Under the pieces are notes generated by a model. The model saw only the letters and a program-made list of their open reading frames with translations. It searched no databases and was not told the origin of the DNA. Below are positions 5,948 to 9,217 of a stretch of 9,217 bases of DNA, piece by piece; position 1 is the first letter of the stretch, and each line of letters opens with the position of its first letter. Made by a program: the position numbers and the translations under genes. The stretch comes from DTU036 sp964346475 (GTDB taxonomy: Bacteria; Bacillota; Clostridia; Peptostreptococcales; Acidaminobacteraceae), in contig CAYFUM010000042.1 of assembly GCA_964346475.1 (NCBI GenBank), positions 1-9,217 of the forward strand, given 5' to 3'.

Positions 5948-6682
5948 TTATTTACTTACTGGAAATTTTCCTCTAAGCTCTTCCATATACTGGCCATAGA
6001 GGGCCTGCTGTTTTTGGCTTGTCAGGGTCTGCACTATTTCAGGTAGAGCCGCTTCAAAGCTCTTTTCTCCTGCTGGCACCTTGTTATCAAGCTGGATTAT
6101 ATGATAGCCAAACTGGGATTTAACGGGTTCTGATATTTCTTCTAGAGCCAGCTCAAAGGCAACCTCTTCAAATTCTGGTACCATACGGCCTCTTTCAAAA
6201 AGACCTAGAGCTCCACCGTTTTCCTTGGAGGGGCAAGAAGAATACTCAAGAGCTAGCTGGCTGAAGCTCTCTCCAGCATCTAGTTTAGCCTTAATTTCCT
6301 GGGCTTTTTCCAAATCATCCACCAGGATATGGCTGGCTGCAACCTTTTCAGGCTCTACAAAGCTGTCTTTATTTTCTTCATAGAAGGTTTTTATTTCCTC
6401 TTCACTGGGCTGGGCCTTTTGCAGGACTTCATTAATGGCTATGCCCTTTAAAACTTCCTTGCCTAGTTTACTCATCTCAGCCTTGTAAGCAGAACTTTCG
6501 TCTAGTTTTCTTGCTATAGCGTCCTGATAGAGGAGTTCCTGGTTGACTAGTTCTTCCACCAGTACCTCTTCACCTAGTCCCTGAAGCTGCTGAGAATACT
6601 CAGGAGGCAGAGATGCCATAAAGTCCTGTAGATCCCGCTGGGTTAGCTCTTTTTCACCGACCTTTGCTAAAACTGTATTCAT
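5948..6682 (-). CDS. Parvulin-type peptidyl-prolyl cis-trans isomerase, apparently cytoplasmic
   Basis: A 244-residue foldase-type prolyl isomerase. An N-terminal SurA/trigger-factor-like helical region (about 1-105, beginning VGEKELTQRDLQDF) is followed by a PpiC/parvulin domain (about 113-205) with ASHILV (His118), the FSQLALEYS helix, the NGGALG turn, the GRMVPEFEEVAF segment and FGYHII (His194), and then a short helical tail. The usual catalytic histidines are present. Unlike PrsA, it has no signal peptide or lipobox: the first 20 residues are charged (MNTVLAKVGEKELTQ). It therefore probably acts in the cytosol on newly made proteins, unless the true start lies elsewhere. AAAGGA eight bases before the ATG supports this start. 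It is the first gene of a leftward operon with yhaM. Confidence 0.92.
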   Translation of the reverse strand: MNTVLAKVGEKELTQRDLQDFMASLPPEYSQQLQGLGEEVLVEELVNQELLYQDAIARKLDESSAYKAEMSKLGKEVLKGIAINEVLQKAQPSEEEIKTFYEENKDSFVEPEKVAASHILVDDLEKAQEIKAKLDAGESFSQLALEYSSCPSKENGGALGLFERGRMVPEFEEVAFELALEEISEPVKSQFGYHIIQLDNKVPAGEKSFEAALPEIVQTLTSQKQQALYGQYMEELRGKFPVSK

Positions 6683-6703
6683 TATTCACGTCCTTTCTTC
6701 TAC

Positions 6704-6731
6704 CTACTTGTTATACCCATATATCAAGTAG
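6704..6731. repeat. Inverted repeat in the parvulin gene leader
   Basis: CTACTTG (6704-6710) and CAAGTAG (6725-6731) form perfect 7-bp arms around a 14-base AT-rich centre, between the candidate -10 and the ribosome binding site of the parvulin gene. It could be an operator or an RNA hairpin. No T run follows it, so it is not a terminator. Significance is uncertain, since a 7-bp repeat can arise by chance. Confidence 0.35.
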
Positions 6732-6741
6732 CTACACCCCC

Positions 6742-6770
6742 ATTATTACACTTTTACGCTATTTTTCCAA
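6742..6770 (-). promoter_or_regulatory. Candidate promoter of the parvulin-yhaM operon
   Basis: On the minus strand TTGGAA (6765-6770), a 17-base spacer and AATAAT (6742-6747), with a TGT just upstream that makes an extended -10. It lies about 60 bases before the ATG. It is the best match in the leader, but not a perfect consensus. Confidence 0.5.
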
Positions 6771-6782
6771 GAACTCTAGGAC

Positions 6783-6811
6783 TTGACTAGAGGGCCTCTT
6801 ATTTGTATAAT
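6783..6811 (+). promoter_or_regulatory. Promoter of the T-box/trpS transcript
   Basis: TTGACT (6783-6788), a 17-base spacer and a perfect TATAAT (6806-6811). Initiation about seven bases downstream (near 6818) coincides with the first base of the T-box Stem I helix at 6819, which independently supports the call. Confidence 0.88.
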
Positions 6812-6817
6812 TTTCTT

Positions 6818-6999
6818 AGGTGTCTGTGAAGAGAAAGAGTAGCAGAAAAGGAGCTTTTTAGCGAGCTGGCGAAGGTGGAAGGCCGGTGGGTTCCCCTCTG
6901 GGAATGGAGCTTGGAGACGCCTTGGCTTACTAGCCTTACCAGGAAAGAACCAAGTAGGTGGTACCGTGCTTTTAGCGCCCTATAGCGGGGGCTTTTTTT
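6818..6999 (+). ncRNA. Tryptophan T-box riboswitch
   Basis: This leader senses uncharged tRNA-Trp and controls read-through into trpS. The Stem I base is GGTGTCT (6819-6825) with AGACGCC (6915-6921). The distal arm is CTGGC (6866-6870) with GCCGG (6882-6886). The likely specifier codon is TGG (6905-6907) in GGAATGGAGC, followed by the usual purine. Stem III is GGCT (6924-6927) with AGCC (6932-6935). The T-box proper is AGGTGGTACCGTG (6956-6968). The antiterminator can be drawn completely: TAGG (6955-6958) with CCTA (6979-6982), the 7-base bulge TGGTACC (6959-6965), and GTGCT (6966-6970) with AGCGC (6974-6978). The competing terminator reuses AGCGCCC. The bulge TGGT would pair with the tRNA 3' end, with its fourth base facing the discriminator. 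The specifier matches the gene downstream. Confidence 0.95.
6974..6999 (+). terminator. T-box regulated terminator
   Basis: AGC-G-CCC (6974-6980) pairs with GGG-G-GCT (6987-6993) across one G-G mismatch, loop TATAGC, followed by seven T (6993-6999). It shares 6974-6980 with the antiterminator, so the two folds exclude each other: uncharged tRNA-Trp favours read-through, and charged tRNA favours termination. Confidence 0.85.
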
Positions 7000-7017
7000 G
7001 TTTATAGGAGGAAAAAA

Positions 7018-8004
7018 TTGAAAAAAAGAATATTTTCTGGCATTCAGCCCTCGGGGCAGCTGACCCTGGGCAACTATCTGGGGGCCTTAAAGAACTGGGT
7101 CCAGCTCCAGGATGACTATGAGGCCATTTACTCCATTGTGGACCTGCATGCAATAACAGTTAAACAGGACCCAAGGGAGCTAAGGGAGAGAAGCCTTCTA
7201 ACCCTGGCCCTCTATCTGGCTGCGGGAATTGATCCCGACAGGTCCCTACTTTTTATCCAGTCCCAGGTGCCAGAACATGCAGAGCTTGGCTGGATCCTCA
7301 CCTGTCACAGCTACATGGGCGAGCTCTCCAGGATGACCCAGTATAAGGACAAGTCTTCAAGGCTTGGGGAAAGTATACCAGCGGGACTCTTTAACTATCC
7401 CAGCCTAATGGCAGCAGATATCCTGCTCTACCAGGCTGAGCTGGTTCCCGTGGGAGAGGACCAGTCCCAGCACCTGGAACTGACCCGGGATCTTGCCCAT
7501 AGGTTTAACAATGCCTATGGCAGGACCTTCAAAATCCCCCAGGGCTACTTCAACGTCTTTGGGGCCAAGATCTTTGATTTACAAAATCCCACAGCCACCA
7601 TGAGTAAGTCTGCAGAGAATAAAAACGGCATTCTCTTTTTAATGGATGAAGAAAAACTGCTTAGGAGAAAACTAGCCAGGTCTGTCACCGATGCTGTGGG
7701 TCAAATAAACTACAGCGATGATCAGCCTGGGGTTAAGAACCTCCTAAATATCTACGCCCTGCTAAAAGGCGTCAGCATTGAATCTACCCTTGAACATTTC
7801 CAGGGAAAGGGTTATAAAGAACTTAAGGAAGATGTAACTGAAGAGGTTTTAAGGGAGATTCTTCCTCTCCAGGAGAGGACCAGGGACTATCTCAGCGATA
7901 GGGCCCAGCTGGAAAAAATCTACAGGGAGGGTGCAAGAAGAGCCAGTGAGCTTGCCAGACCCACACTAGAACTTGTTAAGGATAAACTGGGCTTTGTACT
8001 ATAG
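7018..8004 (+). CDS. trpS: Tryptophanyl-tRNA synthetase
   Basis: A class I aminoacyl-tRNA synthetase that activates tryptophan with ATP and charges tRNA-Trp. At 328 residues it has the usual bacterial length. Motifs: the opening strand IFSGIQPSGQLTLGNYLGAL with the HIGH-like TLGN (16-19), MTQYKDKS (106-113), GLFNYPSLMAADILLY (123-138), VGEDQSQHLELTRDLA (145-160) and the KMSKS-type loop TMSKS (194-198). The start is TTG at 7018, six bases after AGGAGG (7006-7011). No ATG lies nearby, and the reading begins directly with the family's N-terminal KKRIFSG. It is preceded by a Trp T-box, so expression should rise when tryptophan charging falls. A DUF853 ATPase gene follows after nine bases. Confidence 0.98.
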   Translation: MKKRIFSGIQPSGQLTLGNYLGALKNWVQLQDDYEAIYSIVDLHAITVKQDPRELRERSLLTLALYLAAGIDPDRSLLFIQSQVPEHAELGWILTCHSYMGELSRMTQYKDKSSRLGESIPAGLFNYPSLMAADILLYQAELVPVGEDQSQHLELTRDLAHRFNNAYGRTFKIPQGYFNVFGAKIFDLQNPTATMSKSAENKNGILFLMDEEKLLRRKLARSVTDAVGQINYSDDQPGVKNLLNIYALLKGVSIESTLEHFQGKGYKELKEDVTEEVLREILPLQERTRDYLSDRAQLEKIYREGARRASELARPTLELVKDKLGFVL

Positions 8005-8013
8005 GAGGAAGTG

Positions 8014-9217
8014 ATGAATATTGCCATTAGGGAAGGACAACTTATTAGCTTTGATGAATCCATGGCCACCAGGCACGGCCTGGTGTCAGGAGCCACAGGA
8101 ACAGGGAAAACCGTAACTATTAAGCTTATGTGTGAAGAGTTTGCCAGGGCTGGTGTTCCAGTTTTTATTACTGACATAAAGGGTGATGTCTCTGGCTTTA
8201 TTGAACCTGGAAGCCTCAGCCCTAAACTGCAGGAGCGCCTCCAAAAAATCGGTGCCCCCACTCCAGACTTTGAGGGTTTTTCTGTAAACTTCTGGGACAT
8301 TCTTAAAGAGCAGGGGCTTCCCCTAAGGGCAACGGTAGCCGAGATGGGCCCCCTTCTTCTATCAAGGCTTCTTAATTTAAATGAAACCCAGACGGGTGTT
8401 CTCTACGCCATCTTCAAAATCTCCGATGACCAGGGTCTACTAATGCTTGACTTTAAAGACCTAACTGAGATGCTTAAGTTTGTCTATGAAAACTCCCAGG
8501 AGCTCTCCAAGGAGTATGGCAACATGTCAAAGGCCTCCATTGGGGCAATTCAAAGAAGCCTACTCATCCTGGAGCAGCAGGGAGCTACTGAGTTCTTCCA
8601 GGAGCCTGCCCTGGATATAAGGGACTTTTTGCAAAAGGATTCCCAGGGTAGGGGTATTATAAATATTCTGGATTCTAGAAAGATCTACCACAATCCCGAT
8701 ATCTACTCAGCCTTTCTTCTCCTGCTGCTTTCTAACCTCTATGAGGAGCTTCCAGAGGTGGGGGATATTGAGCTACCAAAACTGGTCTTCTTTTTTGAGG
8801 AGGCCCATCTTATCTTCCAGAATGCCTCCAAGGTCCTGCTGGAGAGAATTGAGCAGATAGTAAAGATGATAAGAAGTAAGGGAGTGGGTATCTTTTTTAT
8901 CACCCAAAATCCCAGGGATATTCCTGATAACATCCTGGCCCAGCTGGGATCCAGGATCCAGCACGCTCTGAGAGCCTATACCCCTTCTGAGAAGAGGGTT
9001 ATAAAGGCAGTAGCAGACTCCTTTAGAAATGATGGGGATATGGATGTAGCTGAGGAGCTTTTAAATCTTGAGATAGGTGAGGCTCTTATCTCTACCCTAG
9101 AGGACAGTGGAGCTCCCACCAGTGTAGAGAAGGCCTTTATCCTGGCCCCTGCCTCCAGCATGGAGCCAGCGTCCAGAAGCCAGGTAGAAAGGGCTATAGA
9201 GACTTCCTATTTCTTTA
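8014..9217 (+). CDS. HerA-like ATPase of the DUF853 (YjgR) family, 3'-truncated
   Basis: The frame is open to the window edge (401 codons), and the C-terminus lies beyond it. The family consists of HerA/FtsK-superfamily P-loop ATPases related to DNA-translocating helicases; the cellular role is not settled. Motifs: Walker A SGATGTGKT (25-33, K32), then TDIKGDVSGF, a Walker B-like FFFEEAHLIF with E262 and E263 where I recall FDEAH in relatives, the sensor-type strand GIFFITQNPRDIPDN, and LGSRIQHALRAYTP, which contains a candidate arginine finger. The ATG at 8014 is five bases after AGGAGG (8003-8008), which overlaps the trpS stop. An in-frame GTG at 8011 is too close to the binding site. The nine-base spacing makes it co-transcribed with trpS and so under T-box control. 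No signal peptide or membrane segment is seen. Confidence 0.92.
   Translation, partial: MNIAIREGQLISFDESMATRHGLVSGATGTGKTVTIKLMCEEFARAGVPVFITDIKGDVSGFIEPGSLSPKLQERLQKIGAPTPDFEGFSVNFWDILKEQGLPLRATVAEMGPLLLSRLLNLNETQTGVLYAIFKISDDQGLLMLDFKDLTEMLKFVYENSQELSKEYGNMSKASIGAIQRSLLILEQQGATEFFQEPALDIRDFLQKDSQGRGIINILDSRKIYHNPDIYSAFLLLLLSNLYEELPEVGDIELPKLVFFFEEAHLIFQNASKVLLERIEQIVKMIRSKGVGIFFITQNPRDIPDNILAQLGSRIQHALRAYTPSEKRVIKAVADSFRNDGDMDVAEELLNLEIGEALISTLEDSGAPTSVEKAFILAPASSMEPASRSQVERAIETSYFF

Noticed and set aside
7920..8300. A minus-strand frame over the trpS/ATPase junction
   Set aside because: It is antisense to two well-supported genes and their ribosome binding site.
1..9217. CRISPR array, insertion sequence, tRNA or rRNA genes, phage or attachment sites
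   Set aside because: No spaced direct repeats, transposase-like proteins, terminal inverted repeats or tRNA cloverleaf were seen in reading the window.

Overview
The window looks like a chromosomal segment from an anaerobic Bacillota (Clostridia-type) genome. The signs are a tryptophan T-box leader, strong AGGAGG ribosome binding sites, GTG and TTG starts, short hairpin-plus-T-run terminators, a pyrophosphate-type phosphofructokinase, a yhaM/parvulin pair and frequent AGG, AGA, ATA and CTA codons. Nothing in it resembles a phage, transposon, CRISPR array or integration site. A 100-base run of N (4064-4163) is an assembly gap.

Layout. 1-447 (+): 3' part of a methylguanine-DNA methyltransferase (Ogt/MGMT). 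The catalytic Cys codon of its PCHRV motif is replaced by an in-frame TGA, and a SECIS-like hairpin follows, so it is probably a selenoprotein. 471-1700 (-): PPi-type phosphofructokinase, convergent with the first gene across a shared terminator. 1819-2316 (+): small SEC-C zinc-motif protein. 2344-3534 (+): M20 metallopeptidase, convergent across another bidirectional terminator with the arginase at 3569-4177 (-), whose N-terminal third is lost in the N gap. 4245-4940 (-): DUF554 membrane protein. 4980-5927 (-): YhaM-type 3'-5' exoribonuclease. 5948-6682 (-): cytoplasmic parvulin-type prolyl isomerase. 6683-7017: a divergent control region holding promoters in both directions and a complete Trp T-box. 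7018-8004 (+): trpS. 8014-9217 (+): HerA-like (DUF853) ATPase, running off the window.

How the genes relate. These are mostly housekeeping genes in short operons. The parvulin and YhaM genes form one leftward unit. trpS and the DUF853 ATPase form a rightward unit that should respond to uncharged tRNA-Trp. Arginase has its own strong promoter.

The feature most worth attention is the candidate selenocysteine in the DNA-repair methyltransferase. The TGA sits exactly at the catalytic residue, the conserved C-terminus continues in frame for 35 more codons, and a hairpin with a GGU apical loop begins at the spacing I recall for the E. coli fdhF SECIS. No other gene in the window has an in-frame TGA, all 16 Trp codons I counted are TGG, and none of the nine visible stop codons is TGA.
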